From assembly GCF_023100945.1 (NCBI RefSeq), contig NZ_CP064689.1, positions 372,001 to 436,000 on the forward strand: a stretch of 64,000 bases of DNA. Reading direction: 5' to 3'. A program made the position numbers and the translations under genes. Shown one piece after another: positions 58,398-64,000 of the stretch. The stretch's first letter is position 1. Each line of letters begins with the position of its first letter. Source of the DNA: Bradyrhizobium sp. 200. GTDB lineage: Bacteria; Pseudomonadota; Alphaproteobacteria; Rhizobiales; Xanthobacteraceae. The notes under the pieces were generated by a model. That model ran no database searches. It was not told the DNA's origin and saw only the letters and a list, made by a program, of their open reading frames with translations.

Positions 58398-59228
58398 ATG
58401 GGGAAAATCGGTAAGACCGGAATCAAAAAAGGTAAGACCAAAAAGCGGGGCCGACCGGCGACCGGCCGCGACCCGTCCGTGACGATTCGACTCCCGGCGT
58501 CGTTGTTGGAATGGCTGGACTCGCGAGCGGACAAGGGACGTTCGGACGCCATCCGTCGATTGTTGGAAGAGTCCCGGCTTCGGCACGCGTCGCGACAACA
58601 ACGCAAGCGTGGCCCCGTGGCAGCCGTCGCCGCTCCCCTTCAGTTGGTCACGGCCGAAGAGGCGAACGCTATGCTTGCCGGGCGTCACTATCTTGGAGCG
58701 CTCGAATACCCGCCGCGATTCTGCATCGCGACTCCAGAACGCGACGCCGTCGCGATCTATTCGCCGCCGGTCGCGTCGCACTTCAAGACGATTCCGAATT
58801 TCAAACCGTTGGAGCTTGCCCGGCTATGGCAGGCAGATGACGCTGATCGGCCGCTATCGCAATTTCTTGCGGCGTCACTGCGATGGCTGCGCCAGCTTGG
58901 CCCCGAAGTGGATTGCGTCTTCAGCTACGCGGACCCGGCGCAAAAGGACAACCGCACCAAGCGCCCGCACAATGGGACCATCTATCAGGCGACGAACTTC
59001 GCTTATGTCGGCCAATCGCGCGCAACCGACTATTGGCGAACGCGGGGCGGCGAAATCATTTCCTCGCCGGTCTGCTATCGGCGCTTCAAGACGAAGAGCC
59101 GCGAGAAGATTCAGGCGCTGAATCCAAAATGGAAGCTTCTGCCCGGCGAACCAAAGCGACTCTATGTGTATGGTTTGCGACGAACGGCCGCTGAAGTGGT
59201 TGCCCTAATAAAGGGGCGATACGCCTGA
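58398..59228 (+). CDS. Ribbon-helix-helix protein fused to a Mom-like (GNAT-type) DNA-modification domain
   Basis: A 276-aa protein. A basic N-terminus (MGKIGKTGIKKGKTKKRGRP) precedes a CopG-type ribbon-helix-helix (DPSVTIRLPASLLEWLDSRADKGRSDAIRRLLEES, about 26-62). From about residue 85 comes a domain of the phage Mu Mom type: CVFSYADPAQKDN near 174, then HNGTIYQATNFAYVGQSRATDYW near 190-212, and a C-terminal PKRLYVYGL. Mom converts adenine in DNA to a carbamoylmethyl form, shielding it from restriction. The DNA-binding RHH is unusual and may target it to specific sequences. Whether it modifies DNA is inferred from the motif. It lies between the replication module and terS. Confidence 0.72.
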   Translation: MGKIGKTGIKKGKTKKRGRPATGRDPSVTIRLPASLLEWLDSRADKGRSDAIRRLLEESRLRHASRQQRKRGPVAAVAAPLQLVTAEEANAMLAGRHYLGALEYPPRFCIATPERDAVAIYSPPVASHFKTIPNFKPLELARLWQADDADRPLSQFLAASLRWLRQLGPEVDCVFSYADPAQKDNRTKRPHNGTIYQATNFAYVGQSRATDYWRTRGGEIISSPVCYRRFKTKSREKIQALNPKWKLLPGEPKRLYVYGLRRTAAEVVALIKGRYA

Positions 59229-59319
59229 ATCGACGTGCGCGGAATCGTTCCTTTTGAGCAGGGCGCGCCAAACGCTACACTCCCCTTCGGACAGTTCGAA
59301 CCCTGCGAAGAGGACCCCC

Positions 59320-59883
59320 ATGGCAAAACAGATTCCGAATTGGCTTGATGGCGGATCAGCCGACGACGACGAACCCGGCCCCGGCGCAATCGTCGATAAG
59401 CGACGACTCGGCCACGTCTTGGGACTGACGCCCTACGCCATCGGCGAAATGATCAATCTCGGAATGCCAGTCAAACGCCGCGGGGACAAGCACACGCCTT
59501 GGGAATTCGAGGTAGGCCGCGTGATGGCGTGGATGGTGGAAGACGCCGTCCGAACCATGAGCGAGGACTCCGACACTGCCAGATATCGCGAGGCGAAGCG
59601 CGCAAAGATGCAAGCGGAATTTGAACGACTGAAAGATGGGAACGACGCCACACGCCGCGAGCTAGTCAACATCGACGACGCCGTGACCGTGCTACGCGAG
59701 AACGCGGACATTGTGCGCAAGCATCTAGGCGCGGTCCCGGCCTCGATCACGACGGCGCTCGCTGCGCTGAATCCAGAAGATCGCCGCAATGCGTCCATCG
59801 TGGAGTCCTTGGTCGACGATTGCATCAACGCCGCGATGGTCGCTATCAGTGAAGAGGGAGTCGAACATGCCGAAGCAGCATAA
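59320..59883 (+). CDS. Small terminase subunit-like (Nu1-type) protein
   Basis: A 187-aa protein from ATG 59320 with AGGA upstream. Residues about 25-70 form a helix-turn-helix: VDKRRLGHVLGLTPYAIGEMINLGMPVKRRGDKHTPWEFEVGRVMAWMV, the Nu1/terS DNA-recognition pattern. The rest is helical: ARYREAKRAKMQAEFERLKDGNDATRRELVNIDDAVTVLRENADIV. In lambda-type phages Nu1 picks the cos site. A lone small terminase is a hallmark of satellites that redirect helper packaging; no large subunit is seen here. Its last 17 bp overlap the next gene. Confidence 0.65.
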   Translation: MAKQIPNWLDGGSADDDEPGPGAIVDKRRLGHVLGLTPYAIGEMINLGMPVKRRGDKHTPWEFEVGRVMAWMVEDAVRTMSEDSDTARYREAKRAKMQAEFERLKDGNDATRRELVNIDDAVTVLRENADIVRKHLGAVPASITTALAALNPEDRRNASIVESLVDDCINAAMVAISEEGVEHAEAA

Positions 59884-60082
59884 CAAATCAAAGGGCGGAA
59901 GGCCCAACGTGTTAGGAAAGGGCGCGGCTTACCTCACGGTAAAGCTGCGCGAGGATCAGATTCGCGCGATCAATCGAATCGCGTGTCCGGGCGGCAGGCC
60001 GGGCGGTCGTCCCGAGACAATCCGCAATTTGCTGGACGCCGGACTCAAAATCGCTCGCGCTAGGATTGCTCGCGCACGATGA
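59867..60082 (+). CDS. Small ribbon-helix-helix-like protein (71 aa)
   Basis: A basic N-terminus (MPKQHNKSKGGRPNVLGKG) is followed by AYLTVKLREDQIRAINRIACPGGRPGGRPETIRNLLDAGLKI, which reads as a strand and two helices of a CopG/RHH-type regulator. It overlaps the terminase gene by 17 bp and the zinc gene by 4 bp (ATGA), so the three are translated as a unit. Likely a DNA-binding regulator of the element; target unknown. Confidence 0.65.
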   Translation: MPKQHNKSKGGRPNVLGKGAAYLTVKLREDQIRAINRIACPGGRPGGRPETIRNLLDAGLKIARARIARAR

Positions 60083-60603
60083 CGACTCGAAAGATCATAC
60101 CGGCCCGACCGTGTGCCGTCTGCGGCAAAGACTTTGTGCCGCCGCAGCGTAACTTTTTCTGTTGCGCGCCCAAATGTAGCGCCGACTACCAGCGCGCCAA
60201 ACGTAGAGCAAGCGAAGCACGCCGACCGCACGTGATCCGCGATTGCCTTCGGTGCGGCAAGCCGATGGAAGTTCGCAGCCGAAAATCAGGTAACAAACTT
60301 TATTGCAGCGCGGAGTGCAAGCTTCCACCGCTTGCCCCCGTGGCCGATGGCGTGCCGTGTCGGCATTGCGGGCGACCATTCGCGAAAACGGGCAGGAGAA
60401 TTTATTGCAGCGCGGAGTGCCGCGTCGCGCATTTCAAATTGCTGCACGACGAAGGCGAAGAGATTCCCGTGGTGGATATCGACGAAGCGCCGCGTCGGCT
60501 CGCGGTCGCAAAGTTGTTCGACAAATTCGAATGCAACGGCGCGTTCGATCACTTCACGCCGCCGCAATGGATCAACCCGGCCGACCGGCGTGCGAGTCGC
60601 TAA
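60079..60603 (+). CDS. Zinc-knuckle protein with three CxxC clusters (174 aa)
   Basis: Three repeats are visible: CAVCGKDFVPPQRNFFCCAPKCSADY, CLRCGKPMEVRSRKSGNKLYCSAECK and CRHCGRPFAKTGRRIYCSAECRVAHF. Each is CxxC...CxxxC-like, a treble-clef or knuckle able to bind one zinc. The C-terminus is acidic then aromatic (FECNGAFDHFTPPQWIN). Proteins with this repeat occur near terminases in phages and may act as DNA- or protein-binding factors. Function unknown. The ATG overlaps the previous stop. Confidence 0.7.
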   Translation: MTTRKIIPARPCAVCGKDFVPPQRNFFCCAPKCSADYQRAKRRASEARRPHVIRDCLRCGKPMEVRSRKSGNKLYCSAECKLPPLAPVADGVPCRHCGRPFAKTGRRIYCSAECRVAHFKLLHDEGEEIPVVDIDEAPRRLAVAKLFDKFECNGAFDHFTPPQWINPADRRASR

Positions 60604-60703
60604 TCTTGGAATCACGCGGCTATCGACGGTTCGTCCATTCCGGCCTGATATTCGCGTCCGCCTCTTCGTTGGCAAGACATTCGTAAGTGTCTGTATCGCA
60701 CGG

Positions 60704-60889
60704 TTACTTCGTCTTCGCCGCCTTCTCACGCTGTCGTCGTTGCGCGAGTTCGCGCAAGCTCTGCGGTTCCCGTTCGCCTTCAATCTCTTGTGGCGGCTGA
60801 ATGAAGCGACCGCCGCGAAGCCGCCGAACCACTCCCGCGATGACGCATATCGCGAGCAGCACTAGAATTCCGATGATAAATTTGAGCAT
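60704..60889 (-). CDS. Small single-pass membrane protein (61 aa)
   Basis: MLKFIIGILVLLAICVIAGVVRRLRGGRF gives one membrane helix, then a basic, helical tail SLRELAQRRQREKAAKTK. The start overlaps the stop of the DUF2971 gene by one base (TAATG on the minus strand), so it is co-translated with it. A small membrane partner next to a DUF2971 gene suggests a two-part system. Confidence 0.6.
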   Translation of the reverse strand: MLKFIIGILVLLAICVIAGVVRRLRGGRFIQPPQEIEGEREPQSLRELAQRRQREKAAKTK

Positions 60890-61848
60890 TAGACCGGCCT
60901 ATATGGAATCGTCGAACGTCGAATCGGCGCGTTGATTTTGAATTTATCTAGCAAGGCGCGAACGCCCTCTTCTGTTCCGAGCGGCGCGGCCGGGCCGATG
61001 ACGATTTCGACGATGTTGCCCGGAGTGTGAAGCGGCAATTGACGCGGGATATATGGGACGACTTCTCCCTTTCGGATGCGAACAGGGACTCGGCCTTTGA
61101 AGAGTTTCGAAAGCCCGAGAATAATCAGCCGGACTTCATTCTCTGATTTATACGCGGGATGCTTGCAAACAAGACAGTTCCAAATCAGCGGCGACGCTAT
61201 GACATACCGCGCAAGGTTATCGAGAAACTGACGCAGGATTTTTCCGTTGTTTAGATGTTTGCTGGCGTACCATTCGGACTTCGCCAGAATATCATGCGCC
61301 TTTTTGATCGGCATTGCTTGCCGTCGCTTCGTCGCGGCGTTGTCATAGACGATGGGGCCGACGACTAGGTTTTTCAACGGGTCTTTATCAAGTGGGTCGT
61401 CAGGCGCGAACAGTTTGGGCGACAGGCCAAGGGCAAAGCCGCGACCATTGTCGGCGTATGCACGCCACTGGCCTAGTTCGTCGCGGTCGCGGCTGAAGCT
61501 CGCAATAAAAAACCTGATATGGTCCGAAAAATTGTCGATAGAAAACATCCCGCCGAGCATCGCGTAGAAGTGCTTTATCCAAGACGCGCCTGCGACTCCT
61601 TTTGCAATGACGCCGTGCGCGAGGTTCATGCCGTGACTAAGTTCGCTAGGGTCATTGAGGTAGCGGAAATCTGTGAACCAAATTTCCTGATTCTCAATGA
61701 TCCCCTTTAGGCCATTTGCATCAGTGTAGTGATACAGCGGTTTTTGAATCGCGTGCCGCCTCTCGACAGACCGCATGTAACGGTCGGCCCAAGCGTTATA
61801 GTCTTCGATGGCACCTTGCAGCGTATGCGGCAGTTCTGCCTTCGGCAT
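60889..61848 (-). CDS. DUF2971 protein
   Basis: A 319-aa protein. The DUF2971 signature is at about residues 35-65: PLYHYTDANGLKGIIENQEIWFTDFRYLNDPSELSHG. It continues FIASFSRDRDELGQWRAYADNGRGFALGLSPKLF and YKSENEVRLIIL. The family is widespread in mobile elements and defence loci but has no settled function. Base use is clearly lower in GC than the chromosome. It reads opposite to the main element genes, as cargo usually does, and forms a two-gene operon with the small membrane protein. Confidence 0.85.
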   Translation of the reverse strand: MPKAELPHTLQGAIEDYNAWADRYMRSVERRHAIQKPLYHYTDANGLKGIIENQEIWFTDFRYLNDPSELSHGMNLAHGVIAKGVAGASWIKHFYAMLGGMFSIDNFSDHIRFFIASFSRDRDELGQWRAYADNGRGFALGLSPKLFAPDDPLDKDPLKNLVVGPIVYDNAATKRRQAMPIKKAHDILAKSEWYASKHLNNGKILRQFLDNLARYVIASPLIWNCLVCKHPAYKSENEVRLIILGLSKLFKGRVPVRIRKGEVVPYIPRQLPLHTPGNIVEIVIGPAAPLGTEEGVRALLDKFKINAPIRRSTIPYRPV

Positions 61849-61945
61849 TCGCGCTGACCCCGTGCGTCCCGGTTGTGACCCTATACATTAGAAAAAAAAA
61901 TCCGACGCGATGGCCGGACGTTTTGTCACCATTGTCGGGTTAGAA

Positions 61946-62206
61946 TCAGTGCGTGGTTAGCGGGAGGACTTCCACGGGGCCGTGCGGGTCGTTCGTCCAG
62001 CCCGGACCGTGCGGCGACGGAATCGCGGGGCGCTTTTCTAAATAGTATTCCGATTGTGGGTCGTCGCTGAGTCGAAACAGCGGCACCGGCGCATTGATCC
62101 CACGCAAGTAGGCCGATACCTGATTGATCGCATCTTGATCGTCCGGCCCTAACGCATTTGCGAGATCAGTCAAATGAGGGTGCCGCCGCAACGTATACAT
62201 AAACAT
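61946..62206 (-). CDS. Hypothetical protein (86 aa)
   Basis: From ATG 62206 (MFMYTLRRHPHLTDLANALG) the frame reads DDQDAINQVSAYLRGINAPVPLFRLSDDPQSEYYLEKRPAIPSPHGPGW and ends EVLPLTTH. A longer frame starts at 62278, but AAGGTC stands before 62206. No family is recognised. It is of moderate composition and opposite to the main element direction, as in cargo. Could be a small cargo protein. Confidence 0.5.
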   Translation of the reverse strand: MFMYTLRRHPHLTDLANALGPDDQDAINQVSAYLRGINAPVPLFRLSDDPQSEYYLEKRPAIPSPHGPGWTNDPHGPVEVLPLTTH

Positions 62207-62415
62207 GGTGTGACCTTTCGAGTCGTGGCTGCAATCGATCATCGGACAAAAATGCCAACTGTCAAGGCGCGTAGCCAAGTCCGAACTTAGCCACTCACGC
62301 CCTTATGGTAGTTGATGACGTGCCGTCAGACCAATAGCGGAATCGCGAGTGTTGTTTTCGACGCCACGGCATGGCGCGATGTTGCGCCCCTTGCAGCGTG
62401 CGAGTCGAATCGCAC

Positions 62416-62840
62416 AATCCCTTGCGTCGGGAACAACTTCGCACCGCGACCGGCGGGGGTGGATAGATCGCAAGTCGAATCGCGTGCATTAGGATGTTGA
62501 CTCTTGTTCGTTCGTTGCTGCCAAATAGAGGCGGCGCTCGCCCTAGCTTATGGGGGCTGATCGCACAGCGCAGGGTGCAAACATGAAGCGAGCATGCATG
62601 GCCGCGTGTGATGCGGCAGTTCACTACAAGCCGAGGAAGGGCGGTTATCGACGCCGCACGATGGCTCGTGGATTCAAGCCGGTTAGAGCAAAACGCCGTA
62701 AGTAGAATCGCGGTGAGGGAACGCCGCAACGGTTCTCGCGCAGCCCGGCGCGCCCGCCGAAATAGCAATCCGCCGCCGGTCCTGACTCAGTAAATATACC
62801 ATCCCTTGCGTTCGGAACAGCATCGCGCCGCGACCGGCGG
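62416..62840. repeat. Imperfect 40-bp direct repeat
   Basis: ATCCCTTGCGTCGGGAACA at 62417 reads on to TCGCACCGCGACCGGCGG; the second copy at 62801 reads ATCCCTTGCGTTCGGAACAG then CATCGCGCCGCGACCGGCGG. About 34 of 40 positions agree. The copies are 385 bp apart, in the same orientation. Confidence 0.6.
62583..62705 (+). CDS. Small highly basic ORF (40 aa)
   Basis: ATG AAG CGA opens a 40-codon frame: MKRACMAACDAAVHYKPRKG followed by GYRRRTMARGFKPVRAKRRK. About a third of the residues are Lys or Arg. GGTG lies upstream. A short nucleic-acid-binding peptide is possible. It is too short to be certain. Confidence 0.35.
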   Translation: MKRACMAACDAAVHYKPRKGGYRRRTMARGFKPVRAKRRK

Positions 62841-62941
62841 CGTGTGTGGAAAGGTTTGACGGGCGAATCGCATCCGCACGGGCGAAAGGCAAACCACATT
62901 AACCAGCTAAGCTCTTGCTCGGCCGCGCTATTAAAAATTTC

Positions 62942-62953
62942 CAACGTTACCTG
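62942..62953. repeat. CAACGTTACCTG repeat, copy 2
   Basis: Identical to 51303-51314, in the same orientation, 60 bp before the 176-aa gene. See copy 1. Confidence 0.4.
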
Positions 62954-63003
62954 ACAACTCCGATCAATCCGGCTGTATCAATCGCGATAGATCGGACTCC
63001 CCG

Positions 63004-63534
63004 ATGAGCACAGTGGAAGCGAAAGGCGAAACGATGACCGACAAGAAACCGTCCCGGCTGGCACAGGCGCTCGCCAAATATTCGCCCGAAGAACTGGACG
63101 CACGCTACCGGCTTCCCATAGAAGGGGCCGCGCCGAAGCCCGCAAGACGCCGCGTAATACGGCCGGTCAAGGCAGCCGCGCCAATGAAATCCCGCAAAGC
63201 CCGAATCGCTGCGGCGCTCGCGATCAAGGCCGCCGCTATGCGCGTCATCGAATCCGAAGGCGAGCATATGAAGGCCGGTCCGCAGATTCCGATTGTCAGC
63301 GCTCGGTCCAAGGGGCTGAATATCGTTTACACGCCCAACGTTCCCGCGCCCGGTCCGCGCATGGTCGCGTGGCAGGCGGCTAACGGCATCGCGCCGCCGC
63401 CCCCGCTGACCGATCTTCTGGACGTGTGGCCGGTGGGTTCGAACAAGGTGTTTTCGATGCGCTGGAACGCCGCCGGGTTGGTCGAAGTCGGGACCTTCAA
63501 ACGCGGCGAGTGGGAAGCGACGCTGACCGGATAG
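63004..63534 (+). CDS. Unknown element protein (176 aa), last gene of the island
   Basis: A basic N-terminal half (MTDKKPSRLAQALAKYSPEELDARYRLPIEG, APKPARRRVIRPVKAAAPMKSRKARIAAAL) precedes a Pro-rich middle (NVPAPGPRMVAWQAANGIAPPPPLTDLLDVWPVG) and SMRWNAAGLVEVGTFKRGEWEATLTG. No family is recognised. ATG 63004 or 63034 (AAAGGC upstream) may be the start. A terminator hairpin follows. Position next to attR suggests a regulator or cargo protein. Confidence 0.6.
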   Translation: MSTVEAKGETMTDKKPSRLAQALAKYSPEELDARYRLPIEGAAPKPARRRVIRPVKAAAPMKSRKARIAAALAIKAAAMRVIESEGEHMKAGPQIPIVSARSKGLNIVYTPNVPAPGPRMVAWQAANGIAPPPPLTDLLDVWPVGSNKVFSMRWNAAGLVEVGTFKRGEWEATLTG

Positions 63535-63559
63535 CGCCGCGACCTATCGACGACCGCGA

Positions 63560-63588
63560 AGGCCCGCCCCGACCGGCGGGCTTTTTCA
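63560..63588 (+). terminator. Rho-independent terminator after the 176-aa gene
   Basis: GCCCGCC at 63562-63568 pairs with GGCGGGC at 63575-63581 and is followed by TTTTT. It lies about 30 bp after the stop and separates the element from accA. Confidence 0.78.
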
Positions 63589-63720
63589 TGCCCGGCCGCC
63601 AGCGCCAGCCGCGCCCGTCGCGTGGTCGCCGTCCGCCGGGACGTTGGGGCCGCCAGCGGGTCGCCCCTGTACTGGCTCGCCTGCGGCTTCTGGCGTGGGG
63701 TCAAAAAGGGCCTAATCTAC

Positions 63721-63740
63721 CCGGGACACCACCGGGACAC
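63721..63740. promoter_or_regulatory. Tandem integrase arm-type sites, right end
   Basis: CCGGGACACC at 63721-63730 and CCGGGACAC at 63732-63740 repeat with the same 11-bp period as at the left end, 37-57 bp inside attR. Confidence 0.6.
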
Positions 63741-63777
63741 TTCGCGCCTAACCTATTGAAATTATTAGAAATAAATA

Positions 63778-63790
63778 GCCTAATTAGGGC
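63778..63790. other. attR core of the integrated element
   Basis: GCCTAATTAGGGC matches attL exactly. The outer flank leads into the accA 3' region after about 98 bp. A partial core-like GGGCCTAAT also occurs at 63708-63716. Confidence 0.85.
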
Positions 63791-63888
63791 CGAATCAAGT
63801 GATCCGGTGAAATAAAGCACCTTTAAGGCAGGTCTAACGATTGGGATGCCGCGGCCGCCCGCCCCCTTCCAGGAGGGGAATGGGCCAA

Positions 63889-64000
63889 TCAGCCGAGCTT
63901 GCGGCCGATATCCAGGAATTTCTGCCGCCGCTGCTGGCGGATGCCGGCTGCGTCCAGATTGCTGAGGTCGTTGAAGGCCTCGGCGATAGCATCGCCCGTG
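63889..64000 (-). CDS. accA: Acetyl-CoA carboxylase carboxyltransferase subunit alpha, C-terminal end
   Basis: On the reverse strand the last 36 codons read TGDAIAEAFNDLSNLDAAGIRQQRRQKFLDIGRKLG and stop at 63889-63891. This is the helical C-terminus of AccA, the alpha half of the carboxyltransferase that makes malonyl-CoA for fatty acids. The rest lies beyond the window. The L,D-transpeptidase gene is co-directional on the far side of the island and would be its neighbour without the insertion. Short overlap, but the motif is firm. Confidence 0.85.
   Translation of the reverse strand, partial: TGDAIAEAFNDLSNLDAAGIRQQRRQKFLDIGRKLG

Larger units (their letters stand above)
62207..63003. other. 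Gene-poor right part of the element
   Basis: It holds one small basic ORF (62583-62705), an imperfect 40-bp direct repeat at 62416-62456 and 62801-62840, and one copy of CAACGTTACCTG (62942). Other frames are short and without motif. The repeats could be regulatory or packaging sites. Confidence 0.5.
49910..63790. mobile_element. 13.9-kb PICI-like phage satellite
   Basis: The element is bounded by the 13-bp att repeat. It carries integrase, excisionase, primase-polymerase/ATPase, an origin-like inverted repeat, a small terminase and small regulators, with no capsid, tail, portal, large terminase, lysis or conjugation gene. GC content appears lower than the host's, most clearly in the 61-kb DUF2971 gene. 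Phage satellites (PICIs) characteristically carry int, an AlpA/Xis regulator, pri-rep, ori and terS, and this set matches. Alternatives are a remnant prophage or a non-packaged integrative element. I infer it from gene content; induction by a helper phage is untested. Confidence 0.75.

Noticed and set aside
58287..58781. Minus-strand frame of 164 codons
   Set aside because: It is antisense to the RHH-Mom fusion gene and Arg/Ser-rich.
49910..63790. Possible CRISPR array or tRNA target for the island
   Set aside because: No regular repeats with spacers were seen, and the att core is not part of a tRNA-like sequence.
49910..63790. Integrative conjugative element
   Set aside because: No relaxase, coupling protein or type IV secretion genes are present.

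Overview
This window comes from a high-GC alphaproteobacterium. Gene content points to the Bradyrhizobium / Nitrobacteraceae group: a phaR-phaA-phaB polyhydroxybutyrate cluster, DUF4167 and DUF1178 genes next to prmC and grxC, PtsP (EI-Ntr), a Zur/Fur regulator, a ubiG-lysC-ptsP-prfA-prmC neighbourhood and many Bradyrhizobium-type intergenic inverted repeats. This placement is inference from family content; no 16S rRNA or tRNA was seen.

Layout. Positions 1-2.3 kb hold an EmrAB-type efflux operon with a MarR repressor and its operator. Positions 2.4-18.3 kb are ordinary chromosome: zur with an EamA exporter, a rhodanese, ispG, a TauD dioxygenase paired with a Rieske oxygenase, a CPA1 antiporter, a GFA protein, a secreted caspase-like protein, a DUF1345 membrane protein, a prenyl synthase, mtgA and rpmF. 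Positions 18.5-24.4 kb hold a degenerate-GGDEF/EAL protein, phaR, phaA, phaB and another exporter. Positions 24.5-46.1 kb are largely housekeeping: gloB, DUF4167, prmC, prfA, ptsP, lysC, ubiG, a nitrilase-like amidase, grxC, comF, mutT, argJ, a parvulin PPIase and secA. Positions 46.1-49.7 kb are a gene-poor accessory stretch with a dead integrase fragment, a PEBP-like secreted protein, a His/Gly-rich secreted peptide and an L,D-transpeptidase lipoprotein. The last 110 bases are the 3' end of accA.

Between accA and the L,D-transpeptidase gene sits a 13.9-kb integrated element (49910-63790) bounded by a 13-bp direct repeat with a palindromic core. In order it carries a tyrosine integrase, an excisionase-like protein, seven small proteins of unknown function, a large primase-polymerase/ATPase, a 39-bp inverted repeat that looks like an origin or control site, a ribbon-helix-helix protein fused to a Mom-like DNA-modification domain, a Nu1-like small terminase, a second ribbon-helix-helix protein and a three-knuckle zinc protein. 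A divergent DUF2971 cargo operon and a few small ORFs follow. There is no large terminase, portal, capsid or tail gene. Integrase, excisionase, replication protein, origin-like repeat and small terminase without structural genes is the layout of a phage satellite (PICI-like). A satellite with its own RHH-Mom fusion is the most interesting thing in the window.

Across the chromosomal part, at least ten long intergenic inverted repeats separate operons. Five belong to one family (arms reading GTCGTCCC...GGGACCCAT).
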